Assembly (NCBI RefSeq): GCF_014055025.1
Contig: NZ_CP059571.1
Location: forward strand, 2,294,001-2,358,000
DNA from: Neisseria bacilliformis
GTDB taxonomy: Bacteria; Pseudomonadota; Gammaproteobacteria; Burkholderiales; Neisseriaceae
Direction of reading: 5' to 3'
Length of the DNA: 64,000 bases
How positions within the stretch are numbered: position 1 is the stretch's first letter; every line of letters begins with the position of its first letter. The notes beneath the pieces are model-generated. The model worked only from the letters and a program-made list of their open reading frames with translations, did not search any database and was not told the origin of the DNA. A program made the position numbers and the translations under genes. This document shows positions 42,480 to 49,819 of the stretch, one piece after another.

Positions 42480-42960
42480 AGACTTTCCACTGTTCACAAA
42501 AAATGTGGATAAGTCTGTCTGTAAATATCAAAGTCCCGATTGTTAAAGAACAAATTGAAGTGCTTAAAAATTCAGCACCCTAATTGCTTGCCGATGCCCG
42601 CCCGTGGGGACGGGCATCTGTAAGCAATCACAAACAATATTGGTTGTAAGCCTGCGGTTAAGGCGGGAACCGCAACCCGTACTGCCGGAGAAACAAGGAA
42701 AGTTCGACCGATGATACTGACCGCAGCATAGTGCGTCAGAACCACGCTGTGGTCAGTATCATCAGGGATAAAGAAGCCGGATACGGCGGGATGGGAAATA
42801 AAAGGGGAAAGGGTTCTGAAAAGAAGCCTGCGCCGCAGAAGCGGCGGTACGGATACAGGCAACCGTACAAGGGGATGGATTTTCCGGGAAAGGCTGCAAA
42901 GCAACTTTTCCGGGAAAACCCACCGAAGCGGGTTTTCGTTAAATAAGACGGTTACTGGTT
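42480..42960. other. Non-coding, structured, partly AT-rich region with a DnaA box
   Basis: No convincing gene in about 480 bp; a Lys/Arg-rich frame at 42731-42946 has no ribosome site and looks accidental. Contents: a perfect DnaA-box match (TTATCCACA on the minus strand, 42504-42512) in an AT-rich stretch; a long hairpin at 42583-42628 (ATTGCTT and GATGCCCG with their complements); an 18-bp inverted repeat at 42710-42763 (GATGATACTGACCGCAGC, one G-T pair); and AAAACCC/GGGTTTT near 42917-42938. A replication or transfer origin is one reading; a regulatory RNA is another. Confidence 0.4.
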
Positions 42961-43110
42961 TTAGACTTTGAGGTTGTAACGTTTTCTCAAATCGTCGCGC
43001 TCTTTATCACTCATTTCCCGCCAAGCCTTGCGACCGGCGATAACGAAGAAAGCGACTGCACCAAAACCAATCATAAAAGTGATGGCGATAGATATCAGGC
43101 TAAACAGCAT
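42961..43110 (-). CDS. 49-residue single-TM protein, overlaps the gene upstream
   Basis: ATG at 43110, TAA at 42961: MLFSLISIAITFMIGFGAVAFFVIAGRKAWREMSDKERDD... It has one membrane helix and a charged C-terminal tail. The start lies 11 bases inside the end of the 43100-43375 gene, so translation is probably coupled. No family recognised. Confidence 0.55.
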   Translation of the reverse strand: MLFSLISIAITFMIGFGAVAFFVIAGRKAWREMSDKERDDLRKRYNLKV

Positions 43111-43375
43111 TTTTGTATCCTTTCATGATGAAAGCGACTATCCAAAGTATAGCACAAAAGAATAGGCTGAATACGAACAAAACCAACGTCGGCCAAAAAG
43201 GCCAGCCGTATTTGGTCAGTGCGAACCAAACTTGCGTTACACAAAACACGCCGAACAAATCCAGCTTGACAGCCAGAGCATCGACTTGTTTCTCGGATAA
43301 CCGGCCTTTTGTCAGAAAAGACAAAATGCCTGCTTCAAGCCACCGATAGGAGTTAAGGAAAAAGTTCAGGTTCAT
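43100..43375 (-). CDS. Small membrane protein of unknown function
   Basis: 91 residues from the ATG at 43375 after TTGGAG. The C-terminal half has two hydrophobic helices (FGVFCVTQVWFALTKYGWPF and LVLFVFSLFFCAILWIVAFI). It is followed by the overlapping 49-residue gene. A divergent copy of the three-arm leader precedes it. Confidence 0.6.
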   Translation of the reverse strand: MNLNFFLNSYRWLEAGILSFLTKGRLSEKQVDALAVKLDLFGVFCVTQVWFALTKYGWPFWPTLVLFVFSLFFCAILWIVAFIMKGYKNAV

Positions 43376-43445
43376 AACCACTCCAAAAGTTGAAAAAGCC
43401 GGAGCAGCAGAACCCGGAACCGGGACTGTTGCCCCGGTGGGGAGA
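43376..43445 (-). promoter_or_regulatory. Three-arm RNA leader, copy 13 (divergent)
   Basis: Arm 1 CCGGGGCAACAG pairs with arm 2 CTGCTGCTCCGG at 11 of 12 positions around CCC-GGTTC-GGG; a CTTTTT tract follows. Arm 2 GCTGCTCC pairs with arm 3 GGAGTGGT (wobbles included). Same architecture with wholly different arm sequences. Confidence 0.7.
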
Positions 43446-43495
43446 AAAAGGAAAGAAAGCGGGTGCTTTCTTTCCTGTGCAGTCAGACTGCGGGT

Positions 43496-43990
43496 TTAAG
43501 CGGCAACTGCATCAGCAGGCACTTCCGAAGAAGATTCTGCATCAGGCTGGCCGTCCTGCGACTTGTACCAGAGTTCGCGGTTGACTTTGACGAATTTGAA
43601 TTTCAGTAACCGCGCGTCAATCGACGGTGTGGTTACTTTAATCTCTTCGCCTTTGTCGTTTTTAGCCGACGTTTCAAAGCAGACAGGTTTCAGGTCGGAG
43701 ACCCGGAACCCTACAAACACAGTGGGTCTGCGTTTGTAATCTTTGTCCAAGAGCGCTGGAAATTCATCCAGCATACGGGCAAAAATCTCTTTGGCTTCGC
43801 CGCCGACAATGCGGATATCAAAACGCGATTTCTCATCGGCATCTCCGTGGAGGGCTTGGATAGTGCAGGCAAAGTACTCGGAACCCCGTTTCCCTTTGGA
43901 CTGAACAATGCGGACACGGTTCAGGTAGCCGACACCGTCGGCGGTCAGGTTGAAGTAGGCGGGTACTTGTTGGGTTTGATTTGCAGACAT
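43496..43990 (-). CDS. DUF3577 (STY4534-type) ICE replication-associated protein
   Basis: 164 residues from the ATG at 43990 (MSANQTQQVPAYFNLTADGVGYLNRVR), after TGGAG. The DUF3577 pattern is clear: GYLNRVRIVQSKGKRGSEYFACTIQALHGDADE, RFDIRIVGGEA, VFVGFRVSDLKP. This family is a regular part of PFGI-1/SPI-7/ICEHin-type elements and is often linked to replication or single-strand DNA functions; the exact role is unknown. It stands alone between its own leader and array 1 of palindromes. Confidence 0.85.
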   Translation of the reverse strand: MSANQTQQVPAYFNLTADGVGYLNRVRIVQSKGKRGSEYFACTIQALHGDADEKSRFDIRIVGGEAKEIFARMLDEFPALLDKDYKRRPTVFVGFRVSDLKPVCFETSAKNDKGEEIKVTTPSIDARLLKFKFVKVNRELWYKSQDGQPDAESSSEVPADAVAA

Positions 43991-44059
43991 GGTATATCTC
44001 CATAAAAACAGGGGATATACCTTGCCCTAAGGGGACAGATATATCCCCAAAGGGTTGGA
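43991..44059 (-). promoter_or_regulatory. Three-arm RNA leader, copy 14
   Basis: The most symmetrical copy: arm 1 GGGGATATATC, arm 2 GGTATATCCCC, arm 3 GGAGATATACC. Arm 2 pairs with arm 1 (one wobble) or with arm 3 (only the A of GGAG unpaired). A TTTTT tract separates arms 2 and 3. Confidence 0.88.
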
Positions 44060-44095
44060 TAAAGAAAAGCCTCAAAAAGGCGTGCTTGATAAAAA

Positions 44096-44122
44096 AGCCG
44101 TAGTTTGACGAATCAAACCGTA
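44096..44122 (-). promoter_or_regulatory. TTCG-loop hairpin upstream of the DUF3577 leader
   Basis: Hairpin GTTTGA-TTCG-TCAAAC followed by TACGGCTTTTTT, the same layout as the hairpins after the promoter-like repeats but with a new stem sequence. The AT-rich 44150-44240 stretch just upstream, including TTGACA on the minus strand, may hold the promoter. Confidence 0.6.
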
Positions 44123-44271
44123 CAGATCGAGCGGCAGCTGTACCTTTGCTTTTTGAATGAAAGCAACAAAACATATGAAACGGTTTTATGTTTTCACAGT
44201 ATAAAAAATTTGTCAAGATTTTTTTCGTGCTACTTAATTGGTTTGTCTGTCATGCATTACTTAGGATTTCG

Positions 44272-44391
44272 TGTGACCAGTGGTCACAAACTTTGCCGCA
44301 TTCAAAAATCTGTAAAGGGAATTTACAACCTGTTTGTGTAGACTCTACACAAACTCTGCCGACCCAAAAAAATCCGTGTGGATTCCACACA
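44272..44391. repeat. Palindrome array 1 (four 17-bp units)
   Basis: Four 17-bp palindromes: TGTGACCAGTGGTCACA (44272-44288), TGTAAAGGGAATTTACA (44311-44327), TGTGTAGACTCTACACA (44335-44351) and CGTGTGGATTCCACACA (44375-44391). Centres are 39, 24 and 40 bp apart. Arm sequences differ but symmetry is kept. The preceding 30 bp (TTGGTTTGTCTGTCATG...) is repeated next to array 2. Confidence 0.85.
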
Positions 44392-44393
44392 AC

Positions 44394-44906
44394 CTAACCC
44401 TGAGCCAGCTTCCCTATCGGGATGTTCTGCGACTGTGCCATCTTTGCCATCTCGTCCGCCAATGCATAAGCCGCTTTCAGTTTTTCCTGCAACCGCCGTC
44501 CTTCCGAGTGGTAACGTTTCATTGCCAGATGCACCCGCATATGCAGCAGCCTTTCATCATAAGACGCATTCGCCGCGTCCAGATAAACGGCCACTGTATC
44601 CCAGTCGGTAATATCCCTGCGCTGTTTGCCTTCGTATTCCGCCCAGCAGATGTTCGGCACATTGAATTCGCGCAGCGGATACGGTGGTGCGGCACGTCCT
44701 ATCCGCACGGGACTGGTGCGGTAGGCCAGCCGCCGCACCAGTCCCATTTTGCGTGACTGCTCCACAAATTGCCTAGCCTCTTTAACCCACTGCAACACCG
44801 CTTCTTCCGTTTCTTTGATTTCTGCCTGAACCGCCTCAATCCCCCTTACCCTTAAAAGGCTTTTGTCGTACACAGATTGTTTACGGTTGGAAAACAAGTC
44901 GCCCAT
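44394..44906 (-). CDS. DUF3158-like ICE protein (tentative)
   Basis: 170 residues from the ATG at 44906, with GAGGAGG upstream. Mostly helical and charged; YPLREFNVPNICWAEYEGKQRRDITDWDTV and the later LHMRVHLAMKRYHSEGRRLQEKL recall DUF3158 proteins of PFGI-type ICEs. It starts 18 bp after the TIGR03761-like gene, the usual neighbour. Function unknown. Confidence 0.6.
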   Translation of the reverse strand: MGDLFSNRKQSVYDKSLLRVRGIEAVQAEIKETEEAVLQWVKEARQFVEQSRKMGLVRRLAYRTSPVRIGRAAPPYPLREFNVPNICWAEYEGKQRRDITDWDTVAVYLDAANASYDERLLHMRVHLAMKRYHSEGRRLQEKLKAAYALADEMAKMAQSQNIPIGKLAQG

Positions 44907-44924
44907 AGCAGCCAAACCTCCTCT

Positions 44925-46007
44925 TTATTCTGTATCAGAATACTCAATCAAGCCGAGTGCTAATGCTTTTTCGTACAGTTCGTTCAGACGGTCTGCTTCG
45001 ATTTTTTGTACAACATACACATAAGCCGGTTTGGTTTCGTACAGCAGGACTTCTTTGGGCAGGGGAGACAGCCCGCCCGCAGCAACACCTTCTGCCAGTT
45101 TGGCAGCCAGCGCATCGTTTTCCAGCAGTGCCCGACGGTTTACTTGGCGGATTTGGCGGATACGCATTGCCGACAGGTAAATCCCTTGCAGCAGCACCCG
45201 CATTCCGCGACCGCTTTTGTGAATCACATCATTGCTGGCATGGTTGGTCATAACCCCTTTCATCCCCATCGTCATGGCCACACGTACCAGATAGTCGTAG
45301 GCCAGCAACAGTTGCAGCAGCCTGAAACCGTAGCCGCGCAAAGAAGCCACCTTAATCAGCAGCGGATTGTTGTTGGCCACCACGCTGATGTGGATACCGC
45401 CGCTGCCGCAGGCTTCCAGTTGCTGCTGCAAACGGTCGGTATCCGTTGCAAGCTGTGCCGACACCGCCTCCATTTCGCTTTCCAAGCGCAACAGTTCCGC
45501 ATGGGCAAACGGATTGTCGGCTTTGGTTGAACGTGCCAACTCTCCGCACAAACCCATTGCGTAACGGATGCCAGGCCAGCGCGGTCCTTTCGGATCGTTG
45601 CGCCCTTCCCACATCCGCACCGCATGTTTGGTGTGCAATTCAAAGGCATCTTCGCTGCCGCCCAACTGGCCGACATCTTCAAATGCTCGGTCTTCCGATG
45701 GATAAATTTCGTAGTCGTCCAAATCTACTGCGGCAATTGAACGCGAACGTGCCCGCCCGCTGCGGATACGCTGCCGCATAATATGCTGCTTCAACAGCAT
45801 CTCATGCGCTGCCAGCACTTCCAAGGCTGCCGCATTAGAATGCCCGCTTTCCTCATCCGACAAACCGGACAGGCGTTTGCGCTCCGTTTCCCAGTCGTAG
45901 CTGTCTGAAAACACCGATTGCTCCGATACCGGAAACGCTATATCAAAAGCCTGCGCCACATGAACGGATTTTGGTTTGATTACCAGTTTCTGCTTGGTTT
46001 GAGCCAT
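44925..46007 (-). CDS. TIGR03761-like (PFL_4669 type) ICE protein
   Basis: 360 residues from the ATG at 46007 (MAQTKQKLVIKPK), with GGGAG upstream; longer frames read into the palindrome array. Features fitting the family: a HTKHAVRMWEGRNDPKGPRWPGIRYAMGL segment and a NPFAHAELLRLESEME helix region, then a hydrophobic RLLQLLLAYDYLVRVAMTMG part. It belongs to the conserved maintenance block of PFGI/SPI-7-type ICEs; biochemical role unknown. Confidence 0.7.
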   Translation of the reverse strand: MAQTKQKLVIKPKSVHVAQAFDIAFPVSEQSVFSDSYDWETERKRLSGLSDEESGHSNAAALEVLAAHEMLLKQHIMRQRIRSGRARSRSIAAVDLDDYEIYPSEDRAFEDVGQLGGSEDAFELHTKHAVRMWEGRNDPKGPRWPGIRYAMGLCGELARSTKADNPFAHAELLRLESEMEAVSAQLATDTDRLQQQLEACGSGGIHISVVANNNPLLIKVASLRGYGFRLLQLLLAYDYLVRVAMTMGMKGVMTNHASNDVIHKSGRGMRVLLQGIYLSAMRIRQIRQVNRRALLENDALAAKLAEGVAAGGLSPLPKEVLLYETKPAYVYVVQKIEADRLNELYEKALALGLIEYSDTE

Positions 46008-46052
46008 TTTGTACTCCCTGTTGGTTTGTCTGTCATGTATTGCTTGGCAATC

Positions 46053-46342
46053 TGTAACCACTGGTTACAAACTTGCCACACCCAAAATCTGTAAAGAGTG
46101 TTTACAGCCTGTTTGTGTGCCCCCACACAAACCTACCGACCTAAAAATCTGTGTGGACTCCACACAAACTCTGCCAATCTGAAATCTGTGACCACTGGTC
46201 ACAAACCCCTACCGCATCCAAAAATCTGTGACCGAGGGTCACAAACCTTCTGTGTGGACTCCACATAAACCTGCCGACCTGAAATCTGTGACCACTGGTC
46301 ACAAGTCCCTGCCGCATCCAAAATCTGTGTAGCCCCTACACA
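46053..46342. repeat. Palindrome array 2 (nine 16-17-bp units)
   Basis: Nine palindromes centred at about 46061, 46098, 46121, 46158, 46195, 46235, 46259, 46295 and 46334, with spacings of 36-40 bp interrupted twice by 24 bp. Types: TGTGACC..GGTCACA (three), TGTGTGG..CCACACA (two), and one each of TGTAACC, TGTAAA, TGTGTG and TGTGTAG, each with its matching arm. The last covers the stop codon of the gene at 46336. Linkers share AAACctgCCGacc-like sequence. Confidence 0.88.
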
Positions 46343-47928
46343 CTCCTGCGCTGTTTCAAGTTTCGCAGCATCTCTTCCACCGCCTTGTCGCGTGCCGCAT
46401 CGCTTTCGACCGTTCTACGACCTTCTCGTTTCGGGGCAGGCTGCTGCGCTTGGTTTTCATACGCTGCTGCCCAAGCGGCTTGGCGTTCGCGGTTTTGTTT
46501 TGCCAGTGGCGCGGTAACGCAGATCAGTTCCCCTGCCGCTTCCTTGCGGCACAGTACGGTCAGCAGACCGAGCGGGCTGGTTACAGGTTTGGTCTGTCCG
46601 GCGATTTCGTCAAGAATCTCCTGCAAACGTTCCGCCGTGGTTTCAGGCAGCAGTTTGTCGAAGATTTGGCGGGCGTTATTTTGCAGCGACTGGCCGAAGG
46701 TTTTGGGGTAAACCAGTGCATCGTAGCGGGAAGGGGTTGGAGAAAAAAATCCGTCATTTCCCACTACCCCATTTCGTGTGCTTTCAGGCTGCCTGTGTTC
46801 CGTCTGCAAAAGGGGGCTATGGTTGTAGTTGTTCCCGATAGGGAACTGTCTGTAATCTAAAACCTTAACAATTTCCCCATTTGTCGGGTGTGTATTTTCC
46901 GATTGGTCGGCTGTGTATTCGCCCTTTTGTGAGGTATGTATTTTCCCATTTGTCGGGTATGTATTTTCCCTTTTGTCAGGTATGTTCTCCGAAAAGTGCA
47001 CTACTGTATTCGCCCTTTTGTCGGGTGTATTCTCCTGAAAAGCGACTGCTGTATTTTCCCTTTTGTCGGGTATGTGTTCTGCAAAACTGTCTGTTGGAGA
47101 AACGGCGGCATTTCCGTTTTTCAGACAGCCTTCAATACTACTTTCAGGCTGCATCGGCAGGAAATGGCTGCGGCGGTTTTGCAGAGCCTGCCAGATGGCG
47201 CGGCCGTTAATCAGGGTAAAGATGCGCCGTGAGGCGTAAAAGTGTTTTTCAACGATAAACTGCCGCGCTTTGAGTTTGCTGCGGGCAGTCAGTTGGGTTT
47301 TGTAGGGCAGCGACAGGTATTTCTGCCATGCGGGGATATTGAAGCTGACAAACCAGCGTTCGCGTCCGTTGCCGCCTTTGGCGATGCACTGTTGTAGCAT
47401 AAACGACAGCATCAGCGCGGAATGGATGCAGCCGGTCAGTTCAACCAGGTCGCGGTGGTAGGCGATGCGCTCTTTGAAATAGCGCAGGAAAAACAGGTCG
47501 GATTCGTGCAGTGTCGGTACGGGTGCGCCCTCAGGGCAGGGCACACCGTTGGCGGCGCACACCGCGCGTGAGAGCCTTTCCAAATTCAGGCGCAGTTCCA
47601 GCCGGCCTTTGCCAAAACCGAAGCGGCGGTAGCGGGTTTCAATCAAACCGCGTTCCAGCAGCTTTTTCTTGCAGGTACCCTGCTCGCGTTCGGACAGACC
47701 GGTTTCCTCAAACATCTGTACCACCGATTTGAATATCCAGCCCTGTGTGGCGGCTACATCGCGACCGTGGCGTACCCAATAGACCAGCTGCGACAAAAAT
47801 ACCGCCGCTTTGACCGAGCCGGCGACGGCAATCAGGCATTTGTAAACGGCAATGGTGCGCCCGCCCTGCAAAGCCTGTTTGCAGAGTATGATGTCGCGGT
47901 TGAACTCGGCGGGGGCGGGCAGTTTCAT
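46336..47928 (-). CDS. Double winged-helix protein, possible replication initiator, with internal repeats
   Basis: 530 residues. The N-terminal half resembles phage/plasmid replication-type winged-helix proteins: GSVKAAVFLSQLVYWVRHG, then FEETGLSEREQGTCKKKLLERGLIETR, and a second similar module (ALMLSFMLQQCIAKG ... SLPYKTQLTARSKLKARQFIVEKH). Residues about 285-355 are a run of short repeats (ENIPDKRENT, ENTPDKRANT, PTNGKIHTSQKGEYT, PTNGEI). The C-terminal part is helical and basic. It sits beside palindrome array 2, which could be its target. Initiator function is inferred, not shown. Confidence 0.55.
   Translation of the reverse strand: MKLPAPAEFNRDIILCKQALQGGRTIAVYKCLIAVAGSVKAAVFLSQLVYWVRHGRDVAATQGWIFKSVVQMFEETGLSEREQGTCKKKLLERGLIETRYRRFGFGKGRLELRLNLERLSRAVCAANGVPCPEGAPVPTLHESDLFFLRYFKERIAYHRDLVELTGCIHSALMLSFMLQQCIAKGGNGRERWFVSFNIPAWQKYLSLPYKTQLTARSKLKARQFIVEKHFYASRRIFTLINGRAIWQALQNRRSHFLPMQPESSIEGCLKNGNAAVSPTDSFAEHIPDKRENTAVAFQENTPDKRANTVVHFSENIPDKRENTYPTNGKIHTSQKGEYTADQSENTHPTNGEIVKVLDYRQFPIGNNYNHSPLLQTEHRQPESTRNGVVGNDGFFSPTPSRYDALVYPKTFGQSLQNNARQIFDKLLPETTAERLQEILDEIAGQTKPVTSPLGLLTVLCRKEAAGELICVTAPLAKQNRERQAAWAAAYENQAQQPAPKREGRRTVESDAARDKAVEEMLRNLKQRRSV
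46880..47085. repeat. In-frame minisatellite in the 46336 gene
   Basis: About eight imperfect units built on CCCNTTTGTCGGGTATGTATTT-like sequence, 27-60 bp apart, all in frame. They encode repeats of the (N)xPDKRENT / PTNGKIH / SQKGEYT kind. Such arrays can change copy number by slippage. Confidence 0.75.
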
Positions 47929-47930
47929 GC

Positions 47931-48473
47931 TTATTCCGCTCCCGTATTCGCCGCTTCCGGTTTCAGGCTGCGGTCTTCGTACCGTACCAGCATTGGAGCA
48001 TCGCCCGAACAGTCTTTCCTAACCCAATAGCAGCCGTAAAAACCGTCTTTATCGGCATTGCCGAGTATGGTGGCGGATACTTCTTCTAAGCCGTCCCTCA
48101 TTCTGATGCGGCGACCAGCGGGCAGTTGCGGACGGATGCCGTTGTCCTCTACCCAACACCGGACTGCCTCGCGGTGCAGTTCGTACAGAACCTTGCCGAT
48201 TTGGGCAAAGGCGGCGATATGTGAGTCTTCAAAAGCGGCAAAATCAAAACGGTCGGGATAATGCCGTTCCAAGCAACGCAACAGCTGGTAGCCGCGCTGC
48301 GATACCTTGAAACCTTCATGGATGCAGCAGTCGCGCACCAGTGCCAACTGTTCTTCGCTGAAAAAGCAGTATGTTCCGTTGCTGATAAAGCAGAAACACA
48401 AAGCCTTGCGGACGGCGACCAGTACCAGTTCGGGATCATACAGTTCGGGGCGTGGCGGGATATTCGTTTTCAT
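47931..48473 (-). CDS. Unknown protein of the maintenance block
   Basis: 180 residues, start MKTNIPPRPELYDPELVLVAVRKALCF, with GGGAG upstream. It has a helical N-terminal part with HTH-like spacing (SEEQLALVRDCCIHEGFKVSQRGYQLLRCLERHYP) and a C-terminal beta-rich part (GLEEVSATILGNADKDGFYGCYWVRKD). No family recognised. It lies 2 bp from the next start. Confidence 0.6.
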   Translation of the reverse strand: MKTNIPPRPELYDPELVLVAVRKALCFCFISNGTYCFFSEEQLALVRDCCIHEGFKVSQRGYQLLRCLERHYPDRFDFAAFEDSHIAAFAQIGKVLYELHREAVRCWVEDNGIRPQLPAGRRIRMRDGLEEVSATILGNADKDGFYGCYWVRKDCSGDAPMLVRYEDRSLKPEAANTGAE

Positions 48474-48488
48474 CGTACGTCTCCCTTT

Positions 48489-49226
48489 TCAGACGGCCAA
48501 AGCCTGCATATAGGCGGTGGTCAGCACAGCCAGCCGGTTCAGGCTGTAACGGCAGCGGCGCATACGCGGGAAACCGCCGTAGCCGTATTCCAGCACGCCG
48601 ATGCCGCATAATGCTTCACCCGCCCGCCGTTGTTCCGCTTTGCTGAGAAAGCTGCGTTCCCTGACGTTTTGCTCGGGCAGCAGCACCCAGTCGCTCCATG
48701 CTTCGCGCCCGTTCAGGCTGCGGTGCGGGGTTTCCGACTGAACGACAGCCAAATACAGCGCGGCTTTGAACGACAGTCCGAAATGCAGCAGGGTGCGCAG
48801 GTGCAGACGGTTGAGCGATACGGGTGGCGAGGCGATGTCAGACAACCGCAGCGCGGCATTGTTCCGCACCATTTTTTCCAAACATTCCCCGTTGAGCCGG
48901 TAGAGCGATACGCCGGTATCGCGCTGGTTTTCCAGCACGCCGGCGGTCAGTAGGGTGTCGCGCACCGCATACCAGCGACCGCGCCCCAAACCGGTCTGTT
49001 TGTGTACGATGTCTTCGTTCAAGGCAGCCCATTCGTCGTACCCATACAGGCTGACGTAGCAGCTGAGGAAATAACCGGCAGTAACAGAATTGAGGGCTTG
49101 GGCGAACTGGGTAACGTACACCACTGGCTCGTCCCACAAGGCGGCCAGATAGACAGTATCGTCCTCTGCGTAGGTGTCGGCGATGGTCATATCGACCGTG
49201 TGCAGTAAGGCGGCATCAGGTCTCAT
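48489..49226 (-). CDS. Double winged-helix protein, distant paralogue of the 46336 product
   Basis: 245 residues from the ATG at 49226, overlapping the DUF2857-like stop (ATGA). Two similar modules: VTAGYFLSCYVSLYGYDEWAALNEDIVHKQTGLGRGRWYAVRDTL and LSFKAALYLAVVQSE...SKAEQRRAGEALCGIGVLEYG. The layout (short hydrophobic helix, then winged helix) matches the N-terminal half of the 46336 protein, suggesting duplication. Probably binds DNA. Confidence 0.55.
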   Translation of the reverse strand: MRPDAALLHTVDMTIADTYAEDDTVYLAALWDEPVVYVTQFAQALNSVTAGYFLSCYVSLYGYDEWAALNEDIVHKQTGLGRGRWYAVRDTLLTAGVLENQRDTGVSLYRLNGECLEKMVRNNAALRLSDIASPPVSLNRLHLRTLLHFGLSFKAALYLAVVQSETPHRSLNGREAWSDWVLLPEQNVRERSFLSKAEQRRAGEALCGIGVLEYGYGGFPRMRRCRYSLNRLAVLTTAYMQALAV

Positions 49227-49819
49227 GCTGCTTCTCCCGAACAGCAGACGGTGCAGTACAACTGACCAAGGCTGTATTGCGGATACTGCGCCGCAAGTTT
49301 CTGGTAGCGGACAAAGGTATCCGCCTCGTCCGCCCCCAGCCGCCAGCTTTCCAGCACCGACAACCGCTCTTCCAGCGGCAGTGCCGGAATACGGCCTTTC
49401 CTGACTGGCAGCTTCATTTCCTGACGCATTTGCCGGATGTCCTGCGGCGAGACTTCGCAGCACAGCAGTAGAATCATGCAGTTGCTGCCGCCGTGTTGAA
49501 TCAGCCATTCGCACCGTTGCAGGTGCAGGCTGCGCCGTTCCGAGTCGGTCGTCATGCCGTCCACGGCTGCCTGCAAATCGGGCAGGGACACGCGCACTTC
49601 CACCGCAGAGGCCAAACGGCGCGTCAGCTGGTGCATCTCTTCCGGTGTCATGGCGTGCAGGCGGGCGAACAATGCGGCGTAGCGGTGTAGTATTTCGGCA
49701 TTGTCCGCCGCCTCACGCCGGTTTTTGGGCAGAACCAGCAGTGAGCCGACTACGGTCAGGAGTTGATGGTGGACGGCAGTGTGGCCGTCCGTGCCGATAC
49801 GGTAGTATTCCTTATCCAC
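49223..49819 (-). CDS. DUF2857-like ICE protein
   Basis: About 198 residues from a GTG that overlaps the parB stop, with GGAGG upstream. A longer TTG-started frame lies inside parB and is rejected. Helical, with LHAMTPEEMHQLTRRLASAVEVRVSLPDLQAAVDGM and a C-terminal DEADTFVRYQKLAAQYPQYSLGQLYCTV, consistent with DUF2857, which follows parB in PFGI-type elements. Function unknown. Confidence 0.6.
   Translation of the reverse strand: MDKEYYRIGTDGHTAVHHQLLTVVGSLLVLPKNRREAADNAEILHRYAALFARLHAMTPEEMHQLTRRLASAVEVRVSLPDLQAAVDGMTTDSERRSLHLQRCEWLIQHGGSNCMILLLCCEVSPQDIRQMRQEMKLPVRKGRIPALPLEERLSVLESWRLGADEADTFVRYQKLAAQYPQYSLGQLYCTVCCSGEAA

Noticed and set aside
42731-42946. Lys/Arg-rich 71-codon frame on the plus strand
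   Set aside because: No ribosome site, start lies in the loop of an inverted repeat and the codons cover several hairpins; better explained as structured non-coding DNA.
44272-46342. CRISPR-like appearance of the palindrome arrays
   Set aside because: The repeated units differ in sequence, linkers rather than units are similar, and no cas genes are nearby.
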